From Myxococcales bacterium (GTDB lineage Bacteria > Myxococcota > Polyangia > Nannocystales > Nannocystaceae), in NCBI GenBank assembly GCA_016793465.1, contig JAEUJW010000072.1, positions 62,001-126,000 of the forward strand: a stretch of DNA of 64,000 nt, read 5' to 3'. Positions 50,870 through 58,781 of the stretch are shown piece by piece; the stretch's first letter is position 1; each line of letters begins with the position of its first letter. Under the pieces are notes generated by a model. The model made no database searches and was not told the DNA's origin. It saw nothing but the letters and a program-made list of their open reading frames with translations. The position numbers were made by a program, and so were the translations under genes.

Positions 50870-51498
50870 TGCGGGCGCTGCATCGAGCCCTCTGCGGCGC
50901 CGTGCTCGCCGCCGCCTGCAGCGTCCCCGACCCCGACCACTGCAGCAACCGCGGCGGCGCCAGCGTGTGCGTCGAGAGCGGCCTCGGCACCCACTGCAGC
51001 CTCTGCGTGTCCGCCAACAACGGCTGCGTCGACCAGCCACCGTCCGCCAGCTGCGCCCCCGGCGACTCCGCGGCGCAGACCACCGCCGCGCCTCCGACGT
51101 CCTCGTCCGACTCGAGCTCCACCGCCCCCGCGACGAGCTCGTCCGCCTCGACGACCAGCACATCCACATCTTCGTCCACCTCCGGCCCCTCGACGAGCAG
51201 CTCGACCGGCGCTTCGTCCGACAGCGGAGACACGACCGCCACGACCGCTCCGCCGGCGATGTGTGGCAACGACCTCCGCGAGCCCGGCGAGCTCTGCGAC
51301 GGCGCCGACCTCGGCGACGCCGACTGCAACTCGGTCAACCAGAAGTGGGGCGGCGGCACCTTGCTGTGCGCCGACTCGTGCGCCGCCTACGACCAGACCA
51401 TGTGCTGCCTCAACGTCGGCGAGACCTGCATCCCCGGCTCGATGGAGCCCAACCAGATGTGCTGCGCACCGTCGCAGTGCGTCGTCTCGTGCATGTAG
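50869..51498 (+). CDS. Cys-rich lipoprotein with Ser/Thr linker, copy 1
   Basis: A 209-residue lipoprotein (lipobox LAAAC at about residue 17). An N-terminal Cys block (DHCSNRGGASVC, then HCSLCVSANNGCVD) is joined by a 65-residue Ser/Thr linker to a C-terminal block MCGNDLREPGELCDGADL and later CCLNVGETC, related to the Myxococcus Cys-rich repeat. It is fused by one base to the preceding gene and heads a row of three paralogues. It is probably surface-exposed. Confidence 0.78.
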   Translation: MRALHRALCGAVLAAACSVPDPDHCSNRGGASVCVESGLGTHCSLCVSANNGCVDQPPSASCAPGDSAAQTTAAPPTSSSDSSSTAPATSSSASTTSTSTSSSTSGPSTSSSTGASSDSGDTTATTAPPAMCGNDLREPGELCDGADLGDADCNSVNQKWGGGTLLCADSCAAYDQTMCCLNVGETCIPGSMEPNQMCCAPSQCVVSCM

Positions 51499-51600
51499 CG
51501 GCCGCGCGCGAGCGCCCGCCGCGATGCGAGCCGGATCACCGTCCGCGCGTGGCGATGCGGCTAGGATGAGCCGGCCTTGTCCTCGCTCCGTACCCTCTCC

Positions 51601-52371
51601 ATGCGCACCTCGCTGGCGCTCGCGTTCGCCTTCGCCGCCGTCGCCGGCGCCTGCAGCGTGCCCAAGGCCGGCCACTGCGCCAACCAGAGCGTGCCCGGCG
51701 ACGCCTACTGCAAGGCCCTCGACATCGACACGCCCCACTGCAGCAGCTGCACCGCCGACAACAACGGCTGCGTGGCCGCGCCGATCGCCGACGTCGACTG
51801 CGAGGTCGGCTCGACCTCCGTCGGCTCCACCTCGACCGCGTCGCCCACGACCACCGACGGCTCGTCGACCACCGGCGGCTCGACGACCACCACCGGCGAC
51901 GAACCCTCGACCACGTCCTCGACGTCGACCGGCGCCGTCGACCCGACCACCGGCGACCCCTCGACCACCACCGGCGGCCCCGCGACCACGATCGGCACCA
52001 GCGAGGACACCGACACCGGCACCACCGACACCGGCACCAGCAGCGACGACACCACGACCACCGACGCCACCGACTTCACGACCGACACCACCGACGCGAC
52101 CACGATGGACGGCCCGATGTGCGGCGACGACGTCCAGGACGACCCGGAGATCTGCGACGGCGCCGACCTCAACGGCTTCAACTGCCCGCTGAAGAACCCG
52201 CTGAAGTACGGCGGCGGCCTGCTGAAGTGCAACGGCGAGTGCTCGGCCTACGACGAGACCGGCTGCTGCCTGACCCTCAACCAGAGCTGCCAGCCGGCCG
52301 TCGGTCAGAAGTGCTGCCCTGGCCTGAAGTGCACGCTGCTCCTCGGCCTCGGGAAGTGCAAGCCGGCCTGA
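51601..52371 (+). CDS. Cys-rich lipoprotein with Thr/Ser linker, copy 2
   Basis: A 256-residue paralogue of the previous gene (ATG 51601; signal LALAFAFAAVAGAC). The N-terminal block shares HCANQ, YCKAL and HCSSCTADNNGCV. A roughly 100-residue Thr/Ser/Asp/Gly linker precedes MCGDDVQDDPEICDGADLNGFNC and ECSAYDETGCC. Linker length and composition differ from copies 1 and 3 while both Cys blocks are conserved. It is separated from copy 1 by about 100 bases, so it may have its own promoter. Confidence 0.8.
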   Translation: MRTSLALAFAFAAVAGACSVPKAGHCANQSVPGDAYCKALDIDTPHCSSCTADNNGCVAAPIADVDCEVGSTSVGSTSTASPTTTDGSSTTGGSTTTTGDEPSTTSSTSTGAVDPTTGDPSTTTGGPATTIGTSEDTDTGTTDTGTSSDDTTTTDATDFTTDTTDATTMDGPMCGDDVQDDPEICDGADLNGFNCPLKNPLKYGGGLLKCNGECSAYDETGCCLTLNQSCQPAVGQKCCPGLKCTLLLGLGKCKPA

Positions 52372-52550
52372 CCGCGAGCGCGGGGGTCTCCACGGCGACT
52401 CGGCGCCGACGTCGACCGCGGTCGCACGTCTCCGCCGACCATCGCACCGCCGGCTCACGCACGCGTGCGATACGGATCACCCGATGGGTCGCCGCGCCGG
52501 ACGCCGACGAGGGTAGGCTGGTCGTTCCCCTTGGCCTCCCGGAGCTCGAC

Positions 52551-53333
52551 ATGCGCGACTTGATGGCTCTCTTCCTCGCGCTCGCGGCCGTCCTCGGCGC
52601 CTGCAGCCAGCCCAATCCCAACCACTGCGCCAACCAGGAGGGCGACGTCAAGGGCGACAACTACTGCAAGTCGATCTCCGTCGACACCCCCCACTGCAGC
52701 CGCTGCATCGCCGACAACAACGGCTGCGTCGCCGAGCCCGTCACCGACGAGACCTGCGAGGTCGGCTCCACCTCCGTCGGCGAGGCGACCACCGCGCCCC
52801 CGACCTCGAGCAGCAGCACCACCACCGGCGGCGACACCTCCACCACCGGGACCTCCGAGCCCGTCACAGCCTCGTCGTCCACGACCGGCACCACCGCCGA
52901 ACCGACCACCACCGCGAGCACGACCACCACCGGCGACTCCTCGACGTCGACCACCGGCGGCGACTCCTCGACCGGCACCTCGACGACCGACACCGGCGAC
53001 TCCTCCTCCGGCTCGACCGGCACCTCGACCGGCACCACCGGCGACACCGATACCGGCACCAGCGAGACCACGATGGACGGCCCGATGTGCGGCGACAACC
53101 TGCAGGAGGACCCCGAGGTCTGCGACGGCGCCGACCTCGACGGCTTCACCTGCGTGACGAAGAACCCGAGCAAATACAGCGGCGGTCAGCTGAAGTGCAG
53201 CGGCGACTGCAACTCCTACGACGAGACCGGGTGCTGCCTGGCCCTCGGCGTCACCTGCGACGGCACGCAGCCCTGCTGCAACGGCAAGTCCTGTGTGGCC
53301 CTCGGCTGCGGCCTCAACGCCTGCTGCAAGTAG
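52551..53333 (+). CDS. Cys-rich lipoprotein with Thr/Ser linker, copy 3
   Basis: A 260-residue third paralogue. ATG 52551 follows GGAG. Signal LFLALAAVLGAC, then HCANQEGDVKGDNYC, HCSRCIADNNGCV, a 110-residue Thr/Ser/Gly linker rich in TTGD/STGT units, and MCGDNLQEDPEVCDGADLDGF with CNSYDETGCC and a C-terminal CCNGKSC/NACCK. Copies 2 and 3 are more alike than either is to copy 1. The modC gene converges on it with only three bases between the stops. Confidence 0.8.
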   Translation: MRDLMALFLALAAVLGACSQPNPNHCANQEGDVKGDNYCKSISVDTPHCSRCIADNNGCVAEPVTDETCEVGSTSVGEATTAPPTSSSSTTTGGDTSTTGTSEPVTASSSTTGTTAEPTTTASTTTTGDSSTSTTGGDSSTGTSTTDTGDSSSGSTGTSTGTTGDTDTGTSETTMDGPMCGDNLQEDPEVCDGADLDGFTCVTKNPSKYSGGQLKCSGDCNSYDETGCCLALGVTCDGTQPCCNGKSCVALGCGLNACCK

Positions 53334-53336
53334 CGC

Positions 53337-54053
53337 TCACCCGCGGCGCAGCATCGCCGCCAGGAACGGCGGCGGCGCGGCCAGCAGCTCCGCCGTCGGC
53401 CCGTCGGCGACCACCCGCCCCGCGTCGATCACCAGCAGCCGATCCGCCAGCGCCCGCGCGTCCTCGACGTCGTGCGTCACCACCAGCTTGACCGTCTCGG
53501 GCGCCCCGGCCAGCCACGTCGCCAGCAGCGCCCGCGCGGCCGCCCGCGCCTCGACGTCGAGCGCCGCGATCGGCTCGTCGAGCAGCAGCAGCGGCGGCCT
53601 GGCGATCATCGCCCGCGCCAGCGCCACCCGCTGGGCCTGCCCGCCCGACAGCGCGTGCGGCCGCCGCTCCGCCAGCTCGCCCACGCCGAGCCGCTCCAGC
53701 CACGCCCGCGCCTCCGCCCGCGCCTCCGCCCGCGCCAGCCCGCGCGCCCGCAGCCCGTACGCCACGTTCTCGAGCGCCGTCAGCCCCGGGAACAGCGCCA
53801 GCCCCTGGAACACCACCCCGAGCCCGCGCGCCTGCGGCGGCAGCCGCACGTCGGGCGCCCGCTCGAGCACTCGCCCCGCCAGCACCACCGAGCCCCGCGT
53901 CAGCGGCACCAGCCCCGCGAGCACGTCGATCAGCGTCGACTTGCCCGCCCCGTTGCGCCCGACCACCGCCACCGTGCTGCCCGCCTGCGCGACGAACCGC
54001 AGCTCGAGCGAGCACGCCCCGCGCCGCGCCGCGATGTCGACCTCGAGGCTCAT
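53337..54053 (-). CDS. modC: Molybdate ABC transporter ATPase ModC
   Basis: A 238-residue ABC ATPase with Walker A GRNGAGKST (about 33-41), VFQGLALFPGLT as Q-loop, signature LSGGQAQR, Walker B LLLLDEP and a TVKLVVTHD H-loop. It lacks the C-terminal molybdate-binding (TOBE) domain that longer ModC proteins carry. It overlaps modB by four bases and is the last of modABC. It energises molybdate import; tungstate cannot be excluded. Confidence 0.86.
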   Translation of the reverse strand: MSLEVDIAARRGACSLELRFVAQAGSTVAVVGRNGAGKSTLIDVLAGLVPLTRGSVVLAGRVLERAPDVRLPPQARGLGVVFQGLALFPGLTALENVAYGLRARGLARAEARAEARAWLERLGVGELAERRPHALSGGQAQRVALARAMIARPPLLLLDEPIAALDVEARAAARALLATWLAGAPETVKLVVTHDVEDARALADRLLVIDAGRVVADGPTAELLAAPPPFLAAMLRRG

Positions 54054-54877
54054 CGCCCTCCGATGTGCCCGCGCAGGCCCACGAGCAGCGCCAGCGCGAC
54101 CGCCAGCAGCACCAGCCCCAGGGTGATGGCCGCCTCCGGGTCGACGTTCAGCGCCTCGTAGATCGCCAGCGGCATGGTCTGCGTGCGCCCGACGCGGTTG
54201 CCCGCGAACGTGATCGTCGCCCCGAACTCGCCGAGCCCGCGCGCCCAGCACAGCGCCATCCCGGCCAGCAGCGCCGGGCGGATCGCCGGCAGCGTCACCG
54301 TCCAGAAGATGCGCCAGCGGCTCGCCCCCAGCGTCGCCGCCGCGTCCTCGAGCCGCCGGTCCACCCCGGCGAAGCCCGCCTCGAGCGTGGTCGTCAGGAA
54401 CGGCAGCGACACGAACGTCACCGCCACGATCGTGCCCGCCGTGGTGAACGGCAGCTCGACGCCCAGCCCCGCCAACCACCCGCCGAGCAGCCCGCGCCGC
54501 CCGAACGCAGCCATCAACGCCATCCCGCCGACCACCGGTGGCAGCACCATCGGCAGCGTCACCAGCCCGCGCGCCAGCCGGCGCCCCGGGAACTGCACGC
54601 GCGCCAGCACGTACGCCAGCGGCAGCCCGAGCACCAGCGAGATCGTCAGCGCCACCAGCGACACCTCGAGCGACAGCCCGAGCGCCGTGCGCACCACCGG
54701 CGAGCCCAGCTGCGCGAGCACCTGCCCCGGCGCCGCCCGCCCGATCAGCCCGACCAGCGGCAGCGCGAAGAACAGCAGCGCCACCGCGGCCAGCGCCGCC
54801 GCCACCACGTGCGCGTGCCCCGGCCTGCCCGCCCGCAACCACTTCAGGCCCGCGGGGCCGTGAAGCGGCGCACTCAT
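54050..54877 (-). CDS. modB: Molybdate ABC transporter permease ModB
   Basis: A 275-residue permease with about five or six transmembrane helices and the EAA-type loop EDAAATLGASRWRIFWTVTLPAIRPALLAG, which contacts ModC. ATG 54877 overlaps the modA stop and its end overlaps the modC start, both by four bases. Between them the helices include LPMVLPPVVGGMALMAAFG, typical of molybdate permeases. Confidence 0.88.
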   Translation of the reverse strand: MSAPLHGPAGLKWLRAGRPGHAHVVAAALAAVALLFFALPLVGLIGRAAPGQVLAQLGSPVVRTALGLSLEVSLVALTISLVLGLPLAYVLARVQFPGRRLARGLVTLPMVLPPVVGGMALMAAFGRRGLLGGWLAGLGVELPFTTAGTIVAVTFVSLPFLTTTLEAGFAGVDRRLEDAAATLGASRWRIFWTVTLPAIRPALLAGMALCWARGLGEFGATITFAGNRVGRTQTMPLAIYEALNVDPEAAITLGLVLLAVALALLVGLRGHIGGR

Positions 54878-55626
54878 GGCGGCAGGAACCCGTGGCGCGC
54901 CAGCGTCGCCTGCCCCTCCGCGCCGAGCACCATCTCGACGAACCGCTGGGCCTCGCGCGGGCGGATGCTGTCCTTCAGCGCGGCCACCTGGTAGCGCGGC
55001 CAGATCGCCACGCCGAGCTCGATGCGCTTCAGCTTCGGCGCCAGCGCCGGCGTCACGTCGGTCACGTAGACGATGCCCGCGTCGGCCTCGCCGGCCGCGA
55101 CCTTGCCGACCACCCCGCGCACGTTCTCCTCGTTCGAGACCACGTTGGCGAGCGCCTGCTCGCCCACGCCGAGCTGCGCCAGCGCCTCGCGGGCGTACGC
55201 CCCCGCGGGCACGGTCGGCCCGGCGAGCACCAGGCGGACGCCCGGGCGGGTCAGGTCGCTGACGCTCGAGATCTTCCCGCGATCGCCGGCCGGTGTGATC
55301 AGCACCAACCTGCTGGTCGCGAACGCCGACACCGCGCCCACGCGCCCGCTGCTGGCGGCCCGCTCCATCTGGATGTCGTCCGCCGAGGCGAACACGTCGA
55401 CCTGCGCCCCCTCGACGATCTGCGCCGCCAGGATCTGCGACCCCGCGAAATTGAACACCACGTCCAGGCCCGGGTGCTTGGCCTCGAAGGCCGCCTCCAG
55501 CTCGGTGAAGGCCTCCTTCAGCGACATCGCCGCCGACACGTTGAGCTCGCGCGGCACGCTCGCCCCGCAGCCGAGCAGCATCACCGGGAGGATGAACTTC
55601 AGCCCTCGCATCACCCGCCGCAGCAT
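54874..55626 (-). CDS. modA: Molybdate-binding lipoprotein ModA
   Basis: A 250-residue solute-binding protein from ATG 55626; a second ATG (55611) is possible. The signal ends in LPVMLLGC. Ligand motifs are VSAAMSLKEAFTELE, VFNFAGSQILAAQI, VDVFASADDIQME, SRLVLITPAGDRG and ADAGIVYVTDV, characteristic of ModA. It overlaps modB by four bases. First gene of the operon. No ModE site or molybdenum-cofactor riboswitch was seen upstream. Confidence 0.88.
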   Translation of the reverse strand: MLRRVMRGLKFILPVMLLGCGASVPRELNVSAAMSLKEAFTELEAAFEAKHPGLDVVFNFAGSQILAAQIVEGAQVDVFASADDIQMERAASSGRVGAVSAFATSRLVLITPAGDRGKISSVSDLTRPGVRLVLAGPTVPAGAYAREALAQLGVGEQALANVVSNEENVRGVVGKVAAGEADAGIVYVTDVTPALAPKLKRIELGVAIWPRYQVAALKDSIRPREAQRFVEMVLGAEGQATLARHGFLPP

Positions 55627-55700
55627 AAAGGCCCCCGCCCGGGCGCGCAAACCGCCCGCCTGGTCCGCTCGCCGGCCCCGCGGTATATCCCGTGCCCGCC

Positions 55701-56306
55701 ATGCCTCGCCGCCTGCGCCACGTCGTCGTCGCCGTCACTCTGGCCGGGGCCTGCTCGCCGTACAGCCTCGGCGCCCCGCCCGAGAACCCCGCCCTCGTCA
55801 CCCAGCCCTTCACCCCCTACGTCGACGGCGTGGCCACCGTCTGCGTCATCCGCACCAGCCGCCTCGCCCTCGCCGTCACCTTCGTCGTCCACGACAACGA
55901 CGTGCTGGTCGGCGCCACCCGCGGCCCGGGCTGGTTCTGCTACCGCGCCGAGCCCGGCGCGCACCACATCGTCATGGCCAGCGAGGACGGCTCGCAGAGC
56001 TTCGACGTCGAGCTCGAGGAGCGCGGCCGCTACCACTTCGATCAGGGCATGAAGTACACGCTCGGCCGGGTCATCCCGCAGGGCGAGTGGGTCGACGAGC
56101 CGCGGGCCCGCGCGCTCATCGAGCGCAGCCCGCAGCGCCTGCTGTACGGCGCCCCCGCCACCGAGACCCTGCTGGTCGGCACCGACGTGGTGCGCGCCCT
56201 GCCGGCTATCTCCGTCGTCGACCCGCCGCCCGAGTCTCCCGCGCCTCCCGACTCTCCCGCGTCGGTAGCCGAGCCAGCCGGGGAATCGCAGCCGCCGCGG
56301 TCTTGA
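55701..56306 (+). CDS. Hypothetical lipoprotein
   Basis: A 201-residue lipoprotein from ATG 55701 (MPRRLRHVVVAVTLAGAC; a GTG lies three codons upstream). A single strand-rich domain (VCVIRTSRLALAVTFVVHDNDVLVGATRGPGWFCYRAEPGAHHIVM) is followed by a Pro-rich tail. The compact beta domain resembles DUF2846-type lipoproteins. It is divergent from modA (74 bases between starts), and its last ~100 bases overlap the converging methyltransferase gene. Confidence 0.68.
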   Translation: MPRRLRHVVVAVTLAGACSPYSLGAPPENPALVTQPFTPYVDGVATVCVIRTSRLALAVTFVVHDNDVLVGATRGPGWFCYRAEPGAHHIVMASEDGSQSFDVELEERGRYHFDQGMKYTLGRVIPQGEWVDEPRARALIERSPQRLLYGAPATETLLVGTDVVRALPAISVVDPPPESPAPPDSPASVAEPAGESQPPRS

Positions 56307-57144
56307 AGTACACCGGGTCGAGCTCGACGCCGACGCTCTCATAGTTATTAAACTCGGCCGCCGCGATGGTCGAGCCGCCGCCCATGAACGGGTCGAGCAC
56401 CACGCCCTTGCCGAGCGGCAGCGCCGCGCGGACGATCTGCCGCATGAACTGCTGCGGCTTCAACGACGGATGATCCGCGATCTCCCGCTCCGCCGGCCGC
56501 GTCGGCGCGCACGCCACCACATCGGTGAACGGCCGCTCCTTCGACTCGCGGCGCAGCCCGCCGGTCCCGTACTTGCGCAGGTTGTCCTGAACGATCCCCT
56601 CGCACGGCTTGCGGAACAGCCCCCACGGCTCCCACGCCGAGCGCGGCATCACCGTCACGTCCGCGAACTCGGCGTGCGCGTTCTTCGGGCGGTCGCCGCC
56701 TCGCAGCGTCTGCACCAGGCGGATCACCTCGCCGCGCTTCTCGAAGCCCGCGGCCAGCATCGGCATGTAGATGAGGTGCGACACCAGCGGGTTGGCCGCC
56801 ACGAACACGTGCCCGCCGGGCACCAGCACGCGCAGCAGCAGCGCCGCCCAGCGCGTGAAGAACGCCGACATCGCCGCCTGCTCGCTCGCCGACAGGGTGG
56901 TGAACCGCGGCACCGGCATGCGCTTGCAGCCGTCGAGCGCCGGGGGGATCCGCCACACCCCGCCCTTGCCCGCGCGCAGCTTGGCCTGCTCGTGCGCGTT
57001 GTACTCGCGCAGCCCGTACGGCGGGTCGGTCACCACCGCGTGCACCGACCCGGGCCGTCGCTGCTCGAGCCAGGCCAGGCAGTCGCCGAGGACCAGCGTC
57101 GCCCGCCCGACCGTCCGCGTTGTGCTCGCGCCCCCGTCCATCAT
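56206..57144 (-). CDS. Orphan DNA (N4/N6) methyltransferase, beta-type
   Basis: A 312-residue SAM-dependent DNA methyltransferase; ATG 57144 (MMDGGAST) is favoured over 57189. Motif IV is DPPYG in VTDPPYGLREYN near the N terminus and motif I is LDPFMGGGSTIAAAEF near the C terminus, the order of beta-class N4-cytosine/N6-adenine enzymes. HPSLKPQQFMRQIVRAALP precedes motif I. No restriction endonuclease is adjacent, so it may be solitary. Its 3' end overlaps the converging lipoprotein gene. An AT-rich island (56347, ATTAAAC on the plus strand) encodes EFNNYES right after motif I. Confidence 0.82.
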   Translation of the reverse strand: MMDGGASTTRTVGRATLVLGDCLAWLEQRRPGSVHAVVTDPPYGLREYNAHEQAKLRAGKGGVWRIPPALDGCKRMPVPRFTTLSASEQAAMSAFFTRWAALLLRVLVPGGHVFVAANPLVSHLIYMPMLAAGFEKRGEVIRLVQTLRGGDRPKNAHAEFADVTVMPRSAWEPWGLFRKPCEGIVQDNLRKYGTGGLRRESKERPFTDVVACAPTRPAEREIADHPSLKPQQFMRQIVRAALPLGKGVVLDPFMGGGSTIAAAEFNNYESVGVELDPVYFKTAAAAIPRLARLPTRESREARETRAAGRRRR

Positions 57145-57233
57145 TCCTTCGGTCCATGAGGCTATCCGACAACCGCGACAGCCGGTCAAGCGGCCGCCGA
57201 CGCCGCCGTAGATCGCCGGGCGCCTCGCGTGGT

Positions 57234-58121
57234 ATGCGGGCCCCTGTGTCCCTCGCCTCCGAGCCCTCCGCCCCGCCTGCCGCCTCGAAGCTGCGCCAGG
57301 GCCTCCTGCGGACGATCTCCCGGGCCAACAAGCGCTTCGACATGATCGCCGCCGGCGACCGCGTCATGGTCGCGATCTCCGGCGGCAAGGACTCCTGGGC
57401 GCTCCTCCACCTGCTGCGCGACTACCGGAAGCTCGTCCCCTTCGACTTCTCGATCTTCGCCGTCAACCTCGACCAGGGCCACCCCGGCTTCCCCGTCGAC
57501 GTCCTGCGCGACCACCTCGAGCGCGAGGGCTTCGAGTATCGCATCGTCCAGCGCGACACCTACTCGGTCGTCAAGCGGGAGATCCCCGCCGGCAAGGCCT
57601 ACTGCAGCCTGTGCTCGCGCCTGCGTCGCGGCATCCTCTACGACACCGCGGTGGAGCTCGGCGCCACCAAGATCGCCCTCGGCCACCACCGCGACGACCT
57701 CATCGAGACCCTCCTCCTCAACCAGCTCTACGCCGGCCAGATTAAAGCCATGGCCCCGGTGCTGCGCTCGGACGACGGCCGCAACACCATCATCCGCCCG
57801 CTCGTGTTCTGCGCCGAGCGCGACCTCGCCGAATTCGCCGCCGAGCAGCGCTTCCCGATCGTGCCGTGCGACCTGTGCGGCTCGCAGGAGAACCTGAAGC
57901 GCGTCGAGGTCCGCCGCCTGCTCGCCCAGCTCGAACTATTGAACCCGCAGGTGCGGCACAACCTGCTCGCCGCCGCCGGCAACATCAAGCCCTCGCACCT
58001 GCTCGACGACCGCCTCACGACCACCGCCGAGCCCGGCGAGGACGACGCCCTCGTCCCGCTCGGCGGCGGGCCGGGCCAGCCCGGCCTGGTCCGCCTCGTC
58101 CGCCCGCACGACCCCGCCTGA
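57234..58121 (+). CDS. ttcA: tRNA 2-thiocytidine biosynthesis protein TtcA
   Basis: A 295-residue TtcA, slightly shorter than the 310 usual. PP-loop SGGKDSWAL (about 49-57), KAYCSLCSRLRRG with the CxxC pair, ALGHHRDDLIETLLLN and PCDLCGSQENLKR, whose cysteines bind the 4Fe-4S cluster. It thiolates cytidine 32 of tRNAs. Start ATG 57234; GTG 57246 is possible. AT-rich islands at 57738 (IK) and 57936 (LLN) lie inside it. Confidence 0.88.
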   Translation: MRAPVSLASEPSAPPAASKLRQGLLRTISRANKRFDMIAAGDRVMVAISGGKDSWALLHLLRDYRKLVPFDFSIFAVNLDQGHPGFPVDVLRDHLEREGFEYRIVQRDTYSVVKREIPAGKAYCSLCSRLRRGILYDTAVELGATKIALGHHRDDLIETLLLNQLYAGQIKAMAPVLRSDDGRNTIIRPLVFCAERDLAEFAAEQRFPIVPCDLCGSQENLKRVEVRRLLAQLELLNPQVRHNLLAAAGNIKPSHLLDDRLTTTAEPGEDDALVPLGGGPGQPGLVRLVRPHDPA

Positions 58122-58132
58122 GGACCCACGCG

Positions 58133-58684
58133 ATGCGAACGTCCCTCCTCCTGCTCCTGGCGATCTCCCCGGCGATCCTCCCGCTCGACCTCGCGTGCAG
58201 CCTGCCGTGCGGCTTCGACACCGAGGGGTCGCCCGGCCTCGTCCTGACGATCTCCGACGGCGCCGACCGCGACGGCGAGCTCGGCCCCGGCGCCTACGTC
58301 TTCACCGTCACCACCGAGCTCGGCGAGGCCACCTGGTCGTGCAGCGTCGACGCCGAGCACCCGGGCGGACAGGCCTGCGGCACCAGCCAGGTCGTCAGCG
58401 CCGAGGACGACCCCGAGACCGACGAAGACGAGGGCGAGGCCTCGCTGCTGCTGGCCGCCCGCGTGGTCGACGACGCATACCTGCTGGAGATGTCCCTGCT
58501 CGCGCCCGGCACCACGACCGGCCCGGAACTGCTCACGGTCCGGGTCGAGCGCGACGGAGCGGTCGTGGGTGAGGGCATGTGGACCCCCGAGTACAAGCTG
58601 GCGCGCGCCGGCGGCGACGGCTGCGGGCAGGACTACGTGGCCGAGTCGCAGCCCGAGCTCGAGCTGGTGGCCCCCGACCCCTGA
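58133..58684 (+). CDS. Secreted hypothetical protein
   Basis: A 183-residue protein 11 bases after ttcA, start ATG 58133. Signal peptide LLLLLAISPAILPLDLACS may be a lipobox-type signal. The mature part is acidic with several cysteines (SLPCGF, WSCSV, QACGT, DGCGQ) and a strand-rich central region (GLVLTISDGADRDGELGPGAYVFTVTTE). No family recognised. It may be co-transcribed with ttcA. Confidence 0.65.
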   Translation: MRTSLLLLLAISPAILPLDLACSLPCGFDTEGSPGLVLTISDGADRDGELGPGAYVFTVTTELGEATWSCSVDAEHPGGQACGTSQVVSAEDDPETDEDEGEASLLLAARVVDDAYLLEMSLLAPGTTTGPELLTVRVERDGAVVGEGMWTPEYKLARAGGDGCGQDYVAESQPELELVAPDP

Positions 58685-58781
58685 GCCCCGCGAGATCGCG
58701 CGCCGCCCCGCGCCGCGCGGACATGCGGACATGCGGACGGTGACGCGATGCGCGCGCCTGTGGCATCCTGCGGGCCTCGGT

